This document shows, in pieces, positions 1-13,180 of a stretch of DNA of 64,000 nucleotides (position 1 is its first letter; the number at the start of each line of letters is the position of its first letter). The notes beneath the pieces were generated by a model that did no database searches, was not told the DNA's origin, and worked only from the letters and a program-made list of their open reading frames with translations. Source of the DNA: Buxus sempervirens (Eukaryota; Streptophyta; Magnoliopsida; Buxales; Buxaceae); NCBI GenBank assembly GCA_947561395.2, contig OX387184.1, positions 35,268,766 through 35,332,765 on the forward strand, written 5' to 3'. The translations under genes and the position numbers were made by a program.

Positions 1-2048
1 TTTTACCAGATTGTCCATTATCAAATTTTTTGGTGTAATGTGATGGAAAGGCAATTTCCTATAAGTCAATGAATGCTTCTCACTGGATCAAGAATCAGCA
101 ATATCTATTCCATTGATGAATAGGCTAATAAAGGATATTGGAGAGCAATATGTTGTGTAGGTCATTACTAACAACCAATCCTCATACAAGAAAGCTAGAG
201 ACTTATTGATGCAAAAAAAATAAAAATAAAAATAAAAAGAAAGCATCTTTATTGAACCTCATATGTAGCACAATGCATCGATCTGATATTGCATGACTTT
301 GGGGTCAAAAGATAGTAAAGAGTGCGGCTGACAAAATAAAAAATTTGACGAGCTCCATTTATAACCACAATTGGGTACTGAACCTCATGAGGTAGTACAC
401 TAAAAGGGACCTACTAAGGCCAGGCATTACAAGATTTATTACAAATTTTATTGCCATTAATGGTGCTATTTCGGAGAAGGATGTTTATATCAGATCAATG
501 GCAAGAATATCAAGCTATAAGGGATCTTATTAGAAAAAAGATCGAAGAAATCATTCTAAGTAATAACTTCTGAAATAATTGACGGTTAGAATATGCGATC
601 CTATTGTAAAAGTATTGAAGGTGATTGATGAAAAGAAGCAAGCAATAATGGATTTTGGGTGTCAAGCTATTAGAAGGTCAAAGCTGGCTATTGCTACAGC
701 TACACCTTCATGTCACCAAGGATTTGTGCAATTATCAGTAGAAGATATGATAACCAACTCATCTAGGACATCCATCATGCAGGTAAGATACGACGTTTGA
801 GTTTTGTTGTAGACTTATCTTGATTGCAGCCCATGAAGTAATTGATATTAATTTTAAATGTTTTAGTATTTTAACTCCATCCAGTGTATCATTACAATGA
901 AAATCTTGGAAGTGAAATTCAATTGATAAGTGCATTAATAAGGGTACTGTTAAGGTTAGAGAGGGATCCACACTGTGCTGATGTAGCACTTCATTATTAC
1001 TTCATTAGTACTTCATTATTTTGGGAGTCATTGACTTGTTATTGATGCAACATTGACAATTGATAATAGTATAACTTTAATTGGAGAAAATATTTAGAGA
1101 TGCCATTTTGACTTAGGTGATGCAGCTATCATTATGGCAAGCACCACATTTGAGCCGTGTAATAAAAAATAAACAAATAAAGGCAGTTATTTCATTGTTT
1201 CAAGATATATATGTGATATGACTTTTTATTTTGACCAATTGCAGCTGAGTGTTGGTCTTTTACGATACTAATGACCAAATTTGAGAAGAATCGCGTTGAG
1301 ACTTTTATCTCTGATGGCTTCATCCAATGGATGTGAGAGAAACTAAAGCACGTTCTCTTTCAGCACACCAAAAGTGCATAATCATTTGAGTTATTCTTAG
1401 TTATATAAATAGGTATTTGTTCACTACAACATGAGATTGAAGATAAGGCACGTTCAAAAGTAAAGCAAAAAGGGAGAGCGTGAGGTTAGGTTTTATGAGG
1501 ATGAGAATCTTATTAAGCGGTTAAATATCCCTCAATAACAAAGCAAAAAACATAAAGAACAAAAAAAAAAAAGAGGTGCTCAAATATCTTGAAGGAAGTA
1601 GGGATTGATGGGTTCAATGAGGAGGGAAGGCCCACCAAGCTAAATAGATATTTGGCAAGCTTAGCTAACATGTTTAATGATGACAAGGAAGTATGGGGGT
1701 TGTGACAAGTCAATTTCAAGAAGTTAAAGGGCGAGCAATGCTATGGTGAGGTGATCTATGTTTAAGCGAGCCATGCTAGGATGATGAGATCACCTAAGAG
1801 GCATGACTATGATGATGATGTTACTATTCCTCCTAATGATGATAATGATGATCATGATCATGATGGTAATGACGGAAATGATTATGCTACTAGTGGGTCT
1901 TCAAAGGGTGGTTATACGAGTGGTTCATCACCACAATAAGGTGGTTGAGGTGAGCACTGATCGAGTGCTGGTTCTGGTGGCATTTTCTTTATGGAGGAGC
2001 ACCACATTCGTCATGCCACTTAGGATACCAACCACGGGGCATGTCCTT
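1..2048 (+). pseudogene. hAT-family transposase relic
   Basis: This is a decayed hAT transposase in several plus-strand frames. Near 419-439 the frame reads RPGITRF, and at 579-800 it reads VKVLKVIDEKKQAI followed by AIRRSKLAI. Both match the central conserved blocks of plant hAT transposases (the RPG.TRF block and the 'PLVKVLR.VD..KPAMG' block). At about 1800-1940 lies an Asp-rich, Gly/Ser-rich segment like the low-complexity C-terminal tails of these proteins. Frameshifts and stops separate the pieces, and the element starts before base 1. A methionine-rich reading of 1803-2051 in another frame is an artefact of ATG repeats. It lies in the presumed VPS52 intron. No terminal inverted repeats or target duplication could be assigned. 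Confidence 0.6.
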
Positions 2049-3794
2049 TGATAACCTAGAAATTCACCTAAGGTAGTTTAGTCATTCATATTAGTCAAAT
2101 GAATAAATCAATTAATTAAATAATTATTATACCTGAAAATTTAATTAGAACCAAGTTGAGTTTAATTTAAATTTAAAAAAGCAAGATTTATAGCCTAATA
2201 GATGGAAAAGGGAACTTTAGTAATAATACTTAATTAGGAGTCTTAAATTGGGAAATAAGTGAGGTTATAGGGTGATTAGGCAATACTTAAAAATAGGGAA
2301 TAAAAATATCACGAAAATTGGAAATAGTCTAATTAGTATAGGTTTTAGAAAAAGTAAACTTGTAGTCCAAGTAGGAATAGGTAACCATAAAAAAATCATA
2401 GTTGGATTAGGAAATCCTAGTAGAAGTCCTAGTCTGATTATAATAGCTTAATAAACTTATATTCCTAGTTGGATTAGGAGAGTGTAGTGAAATTATAATC
2501 CAAGTAGGAAATTCATTGACCTAGTTGGAGGAGGAAACTCTAAGATCCATTATAAATAACTGAACAAGGGTTTATTATTGAGCTTTTCAGCTCTATTGAC
2601 GAAAATTTTAAAATTGGAACCTAAGAGAGAGAGAGAAAGAGAGATCCTATGAGATACTTCTTTAAATTATGTAGGATTCTAATTAGATTTGTTGATGCAT
2701 ACGTATGGGGTTGAAAGCTCCTAACATTATGGGGAAACTTGCTATTCAGATTGGGGAGAGATAGGAGAAACCCATGCGGCCACACCCAGAATTTCTGTTG
2801 TAGCCATTGGAAGAGTTGCTTCATACGGCTGAACCTAAAAAGGGAAAAGAGATTTTGCCATATCGAGGAAGGAGATCTCTGAAGTTTTTAGCTTGGTGTT
2901 GTGGAGATCCATTGGAAGAGGCTCACTGTTCGATGTTTTTTGTTTCTGAAAAGGGATCCTCATACTTACTTGTATTTTCATACTCATAGGTACTATGTAC
3001 TATGTACTTTTCTCCTCTTTTAATCAAATATCAAAAAAAGGTAAGCAGTGACTTCTCGAAATCTGGAAAACTGCATGGTTTTGGAAGCTTAATCTATCAA
3101 CAACATATTTATGGATTTATCTGGTTTGAATTGATAGTTTACAATGGTTTCATGATTCTGGAGATGTTATTGAAGGTTTAGTTAAGATCTGAATCTGCTC
3201 TAAAAGGTTTACTGTGAAATTTTGACATTCTTTAGATAGTTTAATGTGTTCATAAATTTCCTGAATATTTAGAGTAACTGAACTCATGTTTTGGGAAGTT
3301 TTATAGCTGGTTTCAATCATGGTCTAGGAGCACGAACATGTAATTTAATATCAAAACTCAGAAATTTTGGAAAACCCAGAAAAACATTGTTTTTAGCCTT
3401 CACGCTCGACCCGAGCTCGAGTGCCACGACCAAATCTCATACTGCTTGGCCTGAGCTCAAGCACAAGCTCAAGCAATTGTGTTTCCATTTTGAACCCGAA
3501 AGGCCGAAACCAATTTTGCATGCCAACCCCCCTGCTCGACCTCTCACTCAAGTGCTAAACTGTATTTTAAAGCCCCATGCTCTACCCTTCTTCCCACACT
3601 TGAGCATGATGATTCGCGCCTTACCCCGTGCTTGAGCGCCACATTAGGCATGCAGCCATCCTTTTCACGCCCAAAGCCAGCTCATGCACCAACTAACATA
3701 GCTCATGTGTCAAAGCCTAGTTCATGTGCCCCATAACCTTAAGCCCCTAGCCTTAGCTCATGCGCCAACTCAAAACTTTTCTCTTAGTGCATGA

Positions 3795-3898
3795 CCTTAG
3801 CTTGAGCCCCACATCAAGCATGAAAATTTTTGTCCTTGGTGCACTACCTTAGCTTGAGCCCCACATCAAGCATGAAAACTTTAGCCTTGGTACACTAT
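3795..3898. repeat. 52-bp tandem duplication
   Basis: A block starting ccttagcttgagccccacat occurs at 3795 and again at 3847, a period of 52 bp, with only a few differences. Shorter related phrases (cttgagcgccacat, agctcatgcgcc) recur at 3400-4080, so the surrounding 700 bp is built from diverged copies of a GAGC/CATGC-rich motif. Confidence 0.75.
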
Positions 3899-4449
3899 CC
3901 TTGCACTATCCCTAGCTCATGCGCCCTAGCCCCCCTCATGTGTGAAATATTGATTTTATTGCCTTAAGCCCAACTTTAGTACCCATGCTCGAATGCCCCA
4001 GCTTGCGCTACCCCAGGCTCAAGCACCATACTGGCACGCAAACCTAGAAATACAATTAACCCTTGCCACCCAAGCTACGCCTGACCCTAACTTGAGCGGC
4101 AAAGTGTGTATTTTTAGGAATTGATCAAATTGACCTATTTTTCAATTCTAAGTCAACTAAAAGTAAAATTAAAGGTGTAAGTCAACTCCAAGTAAAATTA
4201 AGGTGTTTTGAAGAGGTTTTCACTAGCCAAATAATTTTATAAATATAGAGAAGATTTTGGGTACGGGTTGGTGGAATAGGTGGTTTTTGATTTAGAATAG
4301 TGAAATTTGTTCTTCCAAAGGAATTTTATTGCTTCTAATTGGTTTCTACAGTTTTATGAGATTGTTTTATATGTGTTTTGACTTCTAAAATTATTCAAAT
4401 TGGTTTTCAATTGGTTTTGGTTTATAAATGGAAAAGGGATGGTTTTTTA

Positions 4450-4860
4450 TTCCACACGTATCATGTAGGTTGGTTTTTCTCTCCCGTGTATCTCGGGGTG
4501 AGTTTGGTTCTTCTATGTATCTTAGATTGAGGTTTCGGTTCTCTAATGTATCTTGGGATGATCTCTCGGTTTCCTCCATGTACCTTGGAGTGATTTTTAT
4601 GCCATGATGGCACTATTACATTGGTTTGAACATATGTTTTGGTTTGTCTTGTGTCTAATGGGCTTAGCTCATTATGGATCCATACTTTAGCTAGATAGTG
4701 AAATGGGTCATTCTTTGTTTGGTTAACCCCGTGATCCATTTGTGCGTTTCTACCGTGTATCTCGGTAAGGTCTTCTTGTATCTGGTTGAGCTACAGTAAG
4801 CCCTTTTCGCTATATATCTCGGTGAGGTCTCTCTTGTTACATTGTTTCAATTTGATTGGA
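4450..4860. repeat. Diverged short tandem repeats around 'tgtatctcgg'
   Basis: The phrase tgtatct(c/t)(g/a)g, followed by a TGA/GAG-rich stretch and ggtt-ctc, recurs at about 4486, 4516, 4550, 4578, 4755 and 4810. This gives units of roughly 30-55 bp. The array is old and noncoding; minus-strand reading frames over it are by-products of the repeat. Confidence 0.55.
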
Positions 4861-5460
4861 TTGTACTTTCCAACCCGATACCATATCTAGTTGGATGCCC
4901 CACCTTGTTATGATGTCCATGTACTGTATCTGGCCCGCTTCGTACATGTAAGACGTGAGGTGGCAATTAGAACAGGTCCATAGCCTCTCAAAGATGTCTT
5001 ATTTCACTAGTCCTGTGATGTCACATTGGTTTGGTTTTGTTTGGAAACTGTTTTGAAACATTATTGGTATTATTTTAGAAAATTGTGGATCTGGTTTACA
5101 TGAAATATTTTTCTGGTTTATTGGTATTTCGATTATCGTTTTGTACCTCATGAAAAAGGTATTTGAAAAAGTATATTGGACTGTTTTCTTTCATGCATGT
5201 TGCTACTTCCTGGTAATTTATATTTCATATCGTGTTTTCAAATGTTTTGTTTTCAGATTATTTTGGCAAGGACGAAACAACGATGATAGATCTTTAGAGG
5301 GCTTGAAGAAGGAATTAAAATCCTTAAGTTTAGTAATTAGATAGTTTTGGAAGTCAACCATTGTAATAAGATGATTATGTGATTTCAATAATATTGAGGT
5401 TTTAATATTTAGCATACTCCAATGTATTCCTTTATCTTTCTAGTTTTATGCCATTGTTTT

Positions 5461-5806
5461 GCTACCTCTTGATAAGTGCCTCAATCCATGCAGACAAGGA
5501 AAAACAATTATTGGAAAGCTGGATCCAAAGTGCTACATGTCCTCCTATTCAAAGTCAATATCATTGACAACAACGTGAAGACCATTCAAGGACATCAACT
5601 ACAACGATAAGATGATATAATGCAGCCACAAGGTTTAGATGCTATAACACAAGAACTAGAAATAATTAATGTTGGTCTTTCAAGAATATTTAGAGGTGAA
5701 CCGCATCCATGGTCAAGGAGAAAATATTTTGGTTATAATCATGAGGGATATTTATCTTCATATGTGGTTATAGTCATAAGAGGATCATCTTATCAGCCTC
5801 ATTAAC
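5461..5806. other. Short interval before the Helitron, unassigned
   Basis: A 61-codon open frame at 5620-5805 on the plus strand has a Tyr/Gly/His-rich end. That composition resembles low-complexity C-terminal tails of plant hAT transposases, but I do not recognise the protein. It stops exactly at the Helitron border, so it may be the remains of a larger element that the Helitron interrupted. Confidence 0.25.
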
Positions 5807-8454
5807 TCTACTATATATAAAGCGAGGGGGCCCCTTGGGAACTGTGCCAAGCTAAATTATAGCTCTTTCCACCTTTGCCCTCACAAATCAAGGCCACCAT
5901 CAAATAATGCAGGGATATAATTGTCAAAATTTTTCATCCACTCTCTAAAACCCAGAATTCAGTTCTGCAACTGCCCACCCACATCCTTTGCTCCCTCCCG
6001 ACTACCTCACGATGAAGACCTTGCCGGAGAACACACAGCCTTCACAAAAGCCTCCATTACGCATTATTGTTCTCGCAAAGGATCCCTACTTCTCAACATT
6101 CGATTCCCACACAACAGCCACACATCTACATCGGAGGAGTATAGAAGCCGTCGCCGGAAAAGTTCATACGACGCGTCGACGACCACGAATTGACGCTCGA
6201 AACTCACGTTATGGAAGAACCTCAAGGCGCTCTTCTGATTTCGATGTGGAGAGAGCAACATTGAGTTCGACGAAATCCTCCATTGCACAATCAGATTCTC
6301 CCAAATCTCTGGATCAAGACGCACAAACCCTCCTACAAGAACTTGCTATGAGCATCATCCATCTTCTTCTCATCAACTTCTAAGGTTACGGTTCTGGGTT
6401 TTCGGTTTGGTTTCCATTTAGAGCCGTGTTTTTTTTTTTTTTTCCAATTTTCAGCTTCCACTAAAAACACTTTCATGTTCGGATAAGGAGCTCCAAATTT
6501 GATCAATAACTTTTCTACTTTTCTAATCATGCCCTTCAATTGGGTTTTTTTTTTTTTTTTTTCAGTTCTTAATAATAGTTCATAACCGGCCGTTCATGGG
6601 AGAATATGCTTTGGTGCCTTTCTTTGCACCAAAAACACGTTTATGTTTGGTTAAAGAACCCCAACTTCATTTATGAGTTTGATTTTTTTTTTTCCAATTT
6701 TCAGGATAGCTTTGTTCTTCTTCCAGATTATTTTGCCCAACTCCCACGAGATCTTCGTCTTGACATAAGCGCAATCCCTTTTATCAAATTACTCATTGGA
6801 TTAATTTGATTAGGTTTATAGTCTTTGATTGAGAGAACTTTGGCAATGTTGTTGAGATTCTGCAAAGCTGAACGATGTGGCTTTCGATCTTTCAAATTGA
6901 CCTGTTATCGATGAGGTTAGTAAGTAAAATTTCAGCAATTTAGCACAGGAAGATTAGTTTTTATTTCAGAACTTTTTAGTAGTTATTCTTTTGCTTGAAT
7001 CAACGTATTTCGTATGCCAATGTAGTGTACTTTAAACCCGAAAAGAGGATCACAGATAGTATAATTGTTTTTACTTAGGTTGCAATTGTGATTGCTACAG
7101 CTCCATCGCTAGGACACTTCCAACACCACCAACAACTCGGGCACAAAATCAACATCACCTCCAACACCGTCACACCAGGTAAGAATTTGGTTGAACTTCT
7201 TGACGTTTTGTTTTAGGTGCTTTGTTTTGTTTCGGAAATGAGATTTGTGTGGAGTTTTTCCTTTTATTCTATTCCATCCAGACTTAAGGTTCCCCTCGAT
7301 TTATCTGATTTTTAAAGATAACAAATGTAGAGAATTCAGGGAGGCGAGTTGAGGGGATGGAGAAACATGAAGGTGAATATACAGAGATTTAGGTTTTCAA
7401 TATTTCTGCTCCTTTCCTCTTATTTTCAAGGTTCGATTGAGAGATTTAGGTTTTCAATATACTTTATAATGACCAATGCTCAAGGTTCGATTGAGAGATT
7501 TAGGTTTGCTATGGATTTGCATTGAATAAAATAATTTGTTTTTGTGCATTTCGGTATGTAACCTGGTTACTCTTTTGTTCCTACGCAAATGATTATCTAG
7601 GAAAGAACGAAGAATTAAAAAAAAAAAGAGGGTTTTGTATCACATCTTCAAGAGCTTACAGCCATTTGATTTTGGTCACTGAGTCACTATTCATTCAGTG
7701 ATAGAAGGGTACTGTCTCCCAAATTGTAGGTCCCCTTTCTTCCTATTCATAAAGCCATGAAATCTAAAGGGAAATCTTCAAATTTCGTGAATTGGTCTAA
7801 TATGTAGAATTTGGTTTGATATAATAGCTTTTGTTAACATGATTTTACACTTCCAGTCCTGGCCACTACTAGAACATATTTTACTCATTAACCTCCATGA
7901 GATACACAGAAGCTCACCCAGAAAATTCACAATACAACCTACTCAAAAAAACTGTACCAAGGAGTATTATCAACAATCTGATCGTAAATTAAATAACAAA
8001 CCAAAGATGATCTTGCACAAAAACTCCTTTTCCACAATTAATTATAACATCTTGCTTTCCTACCCAATGGTATAGAAAAGAAATAACGTTCTGTTAGACT
8101 GTTACAGGAAATTTTTCGGCCAGCTCAAAACAAAACAGAAATGCATCATGAAAAAGTAAGTCAAGCTCTCAACATGTATTACAGGAAGAGAAATGGAGTC
8201 CACTATTCATGTATTATAGAGTTTTGATTATTTTAACTTCTATATTAATTGATTATTTTAACTTTTATATTAATTAGAAAGGGTGTAAAATAAATATTAG
8301 TTTTTGGAAAAAATGAGGTAGTTCTGAAACAAAAGATTGACTCATTTGTCTTTTGTGTTATTATTGCATGGTTGGAATAATGATTCATTGCGAGTTGTAG
8401 AGTTGGAATTGTTGCATTAAATTAGAAAAGTAAATTTAGAAGTTGGAAAATAGC

Positions 8455-8640
8455 CTCTTACAAAACCATCGGCAATTGGGAGGGATACTATTTGGGACCT
8501 GAGTGGAGATAGGTGTTCTCTATTGGGGGGAGGTATGTGGGGAAGATAGGTCTTGGTTCACATTTTGTGCACCTGTATCCTTTCAATTTTCACATTTAAA
8601 TATAATATCATCTACTTACTGATAAAAAATAAAAAAAAAA
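8455..8640 (+). mobile_element. L1-type LINE 3' end inside the Helitron
   Basis: This short segment ends ...tactgataaaaaataaaaaaaaaa and has the T/G-rich composition of the 3' untranslated ends of the plant L1 elements found elsewhere in the window. Only the 3' tail is present (strong 5' truncation). No clear target duplication was found. Confidence 0.4.
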
Positions 8641-9832
8641 CACTGTCAGCACTTTTATGTCATTTTGAGTTGCCCTCTGTCATAACATCGCTAAAAACTC
8701 ATGGATCCACTGACTTGATATGTTAAAAACTCATCACTAAAAACTCATAGCTACCGTGGTGGTCCACTTTTCAATCCTCTTGGGTTGACCAAATATACTA
8801 GAAAGTCACAAGAATGAAAGCTCAAAGTGATCAAAAATGGTTTTTCTTGCAGGCTTTGGTTTTTAATTGATAAGAGAAGACAAGCTTAAGTAACATGTCA
8901 TGTGAACTACTCATTTGTTACATGCAATCTTATGTGCATTGTTGTATTATTTTTTCGTATGTTTTGGGTTTGCTTTCAAAATTGTTTGATTCTTAAGGAA
9001 GCAAATGTTACAATTCTAGGATTGACCTCTGTTATATTTTTAATAAGTTTTTTGATACATTCTTTCCATCTGCAGTGGAACTACTGCTGTAACTTGGATA
9101 CAACAGGTAAGAATCTGAATGATTTTCAAAACTGTATTCTCATCTTATTTCCTCTTAACTGTCTGTAAAAAGAAACAAGAAATGCAATTTTTAATTATTC
9201 TTTGTCAGGTAGTAATTGGAAATGTTGGCGACTAAAGAACAGAACTGGGAACAAGAGATAATGACTATTCTTTGGCTGCTAAATAGTTGACTGTGGACCT
9301 GAAACATAATCTACCAAGTGCTTTGTGGTTCATAATCTACCAAGCACTCAAGAACAGAACTGGGAATTCTGGCTTAAGGAGTTTGGTTTGGACGTGTGTG
9401 TGCTTCCTTGGTTCATGGTCCTCTTCCTGATCATCTTGGTTACTTTATAATAGGCACATGCTGGGGCACTACTTCAACAAGACGTACACCGTGTTGGAGT
9501 CCTTTTAATTTATTTCATTTGATGGACTGTGTTGGAGTCCTTTTAATTTTTTTCATTTGATGGATGTTGTTTAATCTATGTAATGTTTATGATTAAATAA
9601 ATAGCATTTTCCAATTGGGCGAATGGTTGTTCCAAAGTTCTTTCACGACTAAGTATCGAAGTCCTTGCTTTGCTATATGGGGACCTACAGTCCTAGCAGT
9701 TCTACCTTGGTAGAATCAGATTCCCCAATAGGCCCACGAAGTGCCAGAAACACTTCCATCTTGATCCATCTTGATCTGCTGTTTAAGCAATTGAACACTA
9801 TGCCTGTGAATTCACCCTCTCCCAAACTACAT

Positions 9833-9862
9833 ACGTGCAGTACTGCACGTGCATTCCGCTAG
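9833..9862 (+). repeat. Helitron 3' hairpin and CTAG terminus
   Basis: The 18 bases 9833-9850 (acgtgcagtactgcacgt) are a perfect palindrome. Eight bases later come CTAG (9859-9862) and then T. This is the rolling-circle termination signal of Helitrons. Confidence 0.8.
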
Positions 9863-11724
9863 TGGATATGATTATAAGCATAGAGGTTCATAACATAAGC
9901 TTAGCTTTGGACATAAGCATGACCAGGAAGGTTTATCATCGCACCCTGATCGGATGGATAGATGTTGAGAGATATCATGGGCCCATTGCAGCATAATACA
10001 GCAGTCTAGAAAACAGTATGAGGCACGGTATCAAAACTAAACAAATTGGGCTTCTTATTGTCAGTAAGTTCTGCATTTGCATAATGTGCCATTGGGTGAT
10101 TATGAAGAATCTGAAGCTGACCCTACACATCACTCATGGTACTGAAGATTCAATGAGGAAGCTTTGAAAAATCAAAATTTACTGTTGAAGTAGCAGTTCC
10201 TTCTTATATATTTTTTATTTAGTTATTGGTATATTTGTATGGATTATAGAATATTTTGTATCTAGTTGTATTGCATATGAATGAATTTTTTTATTCTATC
10301 AACTAATTCTTTCTAAAGTTTTCATATGTCTATGCACATGCTGATTTGTTCCCATAGAAATATTTACACCTTTTTTAGGATTATGATGTGACAAAAACAG
10401 GTTTATTTATTACATTTTTAGCTTATCTTTAAGTATCTGCCATTTTTCGTGCATGTCAATCATATCCATGATTTTAATGCATACATATATGTATTCAATA
10501 TGTATCTTCACATACCCATTTCTAGATTAGTCGATACGGCACATCTGCACAATATTTTAAACCATGGTTCATCCTAAAAAGCCTATTTATAGTGATAAAA
10601 TTAATATATTCAACCATCTCTCCCAACTTCATAAAAAGAATGTTTCCTACACACTGGATACTCCTTTTAAGGTACCTTATTTTGCTACCAATTCCAACCA
10701 ACCCTAGAACTTCAAAGGATATACCAGTATGTTATATCACCAAATGTCATGGACAGACAAGAAACCCAATAAATATAAAGTTTCATGCTTTCTTGTACTC
10801 AGGATAAAACAATGAAACAACCATGCACACAATTACACAACAGACCACAAATAAAATACATAGATTTACATGGAGGAAACCCTTCTGTAAAATTAGAAAG
10901 GAAAAAAAAAACCAGAGCAATGGGAACAACCATGATGGAACAAGAAAACATGAACCATTGTAAAGTGTTACAATAATGAAAGTCACATCGCCCATCAAAC
11001 CCAAATTGTTTTAAAGGTAATTAATGCATTACCAAGATTTGAATTATGAAAACACACTTAATAATTACCTCCGAGGACAGACACTGGATCTAACAAATAT
11101 CAGGACCTACACCTAAACATCTTGATCATGAATATTTTACAACAATATCATATGTAATAGGACCAAAAACTAGTAATATGAGTTTAATATTACCAACATC
11201 GACAGTAAACTGAAAAAGAAAAAAAAATTCTATCTGACCCAAGATTTATAATTTAATTTTCAAAGATATATTTGCATTCTTTTTTCAAATAAATTTGAAG
11301 GAAAAAATAATAAATAATATATTCCTAGAAACAACAAACAGAAGACTACAAGTCTAATCTCACTGGCAACAGTTACCAGAATTTAGAAAGATTGCAAATG
11401 CAGATCAGATTCTACTAGCTTATTAGATCATATGTAAATGAAAGATCTAGCATATTCAATCAAATGTAAATGAATCAGCAACAGATATTCAAGCATACCA
11501 CATGATAAACAAATCATCTGAATAAATCAAAACTGGAATTCAATTAAATGAATTGGGTAAACTCTCTTAACAAATATTCAGGGTTTGAGAATCAACAAGA
11601 AATTACAATAGTTAAGGCACATCAAAATGAATAAACAAATAAATTCAGTAACAAATATTTGTAATACAATAACCAAAAATACCAATATAAAACCACAATG
11701 AAACCCATAACAGAGCTGACTTAC
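9863..11724. other. Presumed VPS52 intron, right of the Helitron
   Basis: No coding exon is seen here. 9863-10200 contains scraps with His/Tyr/Gly-rich reading that may continue the element interrupted by the Helitron. From 10200 the sequence is AT-rich, like 3' untranslated or intronic DNA. The VPS52 exon that should follow 11725 (after the LLKYK junction) is not in this stretch or further left, so this intron is longer than 11.7 kb. Confidence 0.5.
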
Positions 11725-11816
11725 TTGTATTTTAGAAGAATGCTTTGTTGGAGGATCTGGATATTTGTTTTTGGTTTTCTCAATGCATAAAGCTTTTGAA
11801 CAATGAACTCAAAAAC
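11725..11816 (-). CDS. VPS52: VPS52 exon (FIVQKLYALRKPKTNIQ segment)
   Basis: This minus-strand exon is 92 bp (30 codons plus 2 bases). It encodes a block beginning VFEFIVQKLYALRKPK and ending LQQSILLKY plus a split codon. This is one of the most conserved stretches of plant VPS52. The acceptor is ...tgtAG at 11817-11818 and the donor is GTAAGT, complement of 11719-11724, a consensus 5' splice site. It joins the preceding exon (15388-15531) in phase 0 and leaves in phase 2. It is the last VPS52 exon visible in the window. There are no stops or frameshifts. Confidence 0.93.
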
Positions 11817-12179
11817 CTACATAAAAATCAATACAAGTAGACAATTTTCAGCTGAATTTTTTTCTGTATAGCATATAAAGTAAAAATAGAATTCCATGAG
11901 TTAGTGGATTATGATTTTTATAAAAATCAGAAATTCATCTATCTGTAACTTCAATGAGAATTTATAAGCAATACTTGACATTCATGCCTAGGCTCATGCA
12001 AATCAAAGCCAAAAATATCTTTCTCAATGGAATGACTAGCTAAGAATCCCCACTGATTTCTTCCACAATGGACAGAAAGTTAGCTGCCCTCACAGGTTCA
12101 AAATCTGTTGTTACGATAACTGGATGACCAGAAGGCAGCCCATATTGCCATAGATGAGTCTGATGTCTATTACTTGGTT

Positions 12180-13180
12180 TTTTTTTTTTTTTTTTGATGA
12201 GTAATGATAGTATAAATTTTATAAATATAGAAGATGAACTTTACATCGATTTTACAAGGACTGCCTAGCCCAGAGAAAAAACTCCACCACAAAACATAAA
12301 CCACTCAAAGAGAAACAAAATAAAAAGACGGACTCCCTTCAAAAAGCATCCAATGAGCACCTATACCCGTCATGAAATAGAATCGTAGCCGAATAAGGCA
12401 TTCAACTACGAGGCCAAAATGAAACGATGCCTCCACAAAAATACTTTCCACTCAAAACTCGACTAAGGCCACTTTCACTCCCTTCCATCCCCCAACAATG
12501 AAGAAGAAAAGCACCACCTATGCCAGTCTCTTACAATCTCCACAACGTGGGTATCTTGAAACTCTGGATGAACTGCCAACCAAGATGCTGTTGCAAAAAT
12601 AATAGAATCAAAAACTTGTTCCACAGACACCCTAGAGTCATTGAAAATCTTGTTATTCCGCTCAATCCAAATATGCCATATAACTGCATGGAAAATGGAT
12701 ATGTACAACATGTTACCCCTTCTCCCCAGCCCTTTGATTCTCCATTGAGCGAAGAAAGCTGTAAGAGTGTTTGGAATAACCCATGATACTCCAATCACCT
12801 GAAACAAGCACATCCAAATAGTTGTAGCAAACCGACACTGTAGAAATAGATGACCAATATTCTCTCCATCCTCCATGCACATGCTACACACGTGAGGGGA
12901 TAAAGCATTCATCTTCCATCTTCTTTGGAGACAATCAGCCGTATTAATCTTATATAAGATGGTTGTCCATAAAAATGCCTTAATCTTGGGGGGAACTTTG
13001 GGTTTCCATAACCAAGAAATGGAAAAGGAAACAGGAGGAGAATGAACACTTTGATTGAGTACTTTAAGGAAGGATTTACAAGAGAACGTACTAGAAGAAG
13101 AGTGAGACCAAATGACCTTATCATCAGAGGAAGAATCAATGAATACATCCTTCAACTTATCTAAGAGAGAAGCCAAATCC
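12180..13180 (-). mobile_element. 5'-truncated L1 LINE with 14-bp target duplication
   Basis: The element lies on the minus strand. Its poly(A) tail appears as poly(T) around 12178-12195, next to gatgagtaatgatag, the 3' end shared by several LINEs in this window. It encodes the C-terminal part of ORF2: a reverse-transcriptase-associated zinc-finger domain with CSMCMEDGENIGHLFLQC, then AVIWHIWIERNNKIF. The frame is open for most of 12475-13180. A perfect 14-bp direct repeat, tctattacttggtt, flanks it at 12166-12179 and 13181-13194. Codons to the right of 13180 in the same open frame therefore belong to the host intron, not to the element. Endonuclease and reverse transcriptase are missing. Because the frame is still open, the insertion is probably fairly young. 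Confidence 0.9.

Larger units (their letters stand above)
2049..5460 (+). other. Noncoding LTR-like region with internal repeats, no gene seen
   Basis: No credible protein is encoded here. The sequence has traits of a long plant LTR. It begins TGATAACC just where the hAT tail ends. A TATA-like element (cattataaataact) lies near 2551, purine-rich GA tracts near 2629, and GC-richer blocks and internal repeats at 3400-4100 and 4450-4860. I could not find a matching CA end or a target duplication, so LTR identity is an inference. It could also be a composite of older insertions. Confidence 0.35.
5807..9862 (+). mobile_element. Helitron (probably non-autonomous)
   Basis: The left end reads TCTACTATATATAAAGCG, matching the TC...CTACTATATA(A)AAG start of many plant Helitrons. 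The right end reads ...GCATTCCGCTAG followed by T, preceded by an 18-bp perfect palindrome. That is the hairpin-plus-CTRR structure required at Helitron 3' ends. The base following the right end is T, as expected for insertion between A and T. The base preceding the left end is C, not A, so the exact left border may be a few bases off or mutated. About 4.06 kb lie between the ends. I see no Rep/helicase protein in any frame. The 5880-6400 stretch has a gene-like composition (leader-like sequence, then a 131-codon frame at 5988-6383) and could be a captured gene fragment, but I do not recognise it. Confidence 0.7.

Noticed and set aside
1803-2051. 82-codon Met-rich open frame
   Set aside because: It is an ATG-repeat artefact. 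Another frame of the same stretch reads as the acidic tail of a hAT transposase.
5620-5805. 61-codon frame before the Helitron as an independent small gene
   Set aside because: It ends at the transposon border, its composition is low-complexity, and no similarity or gene context supports it.
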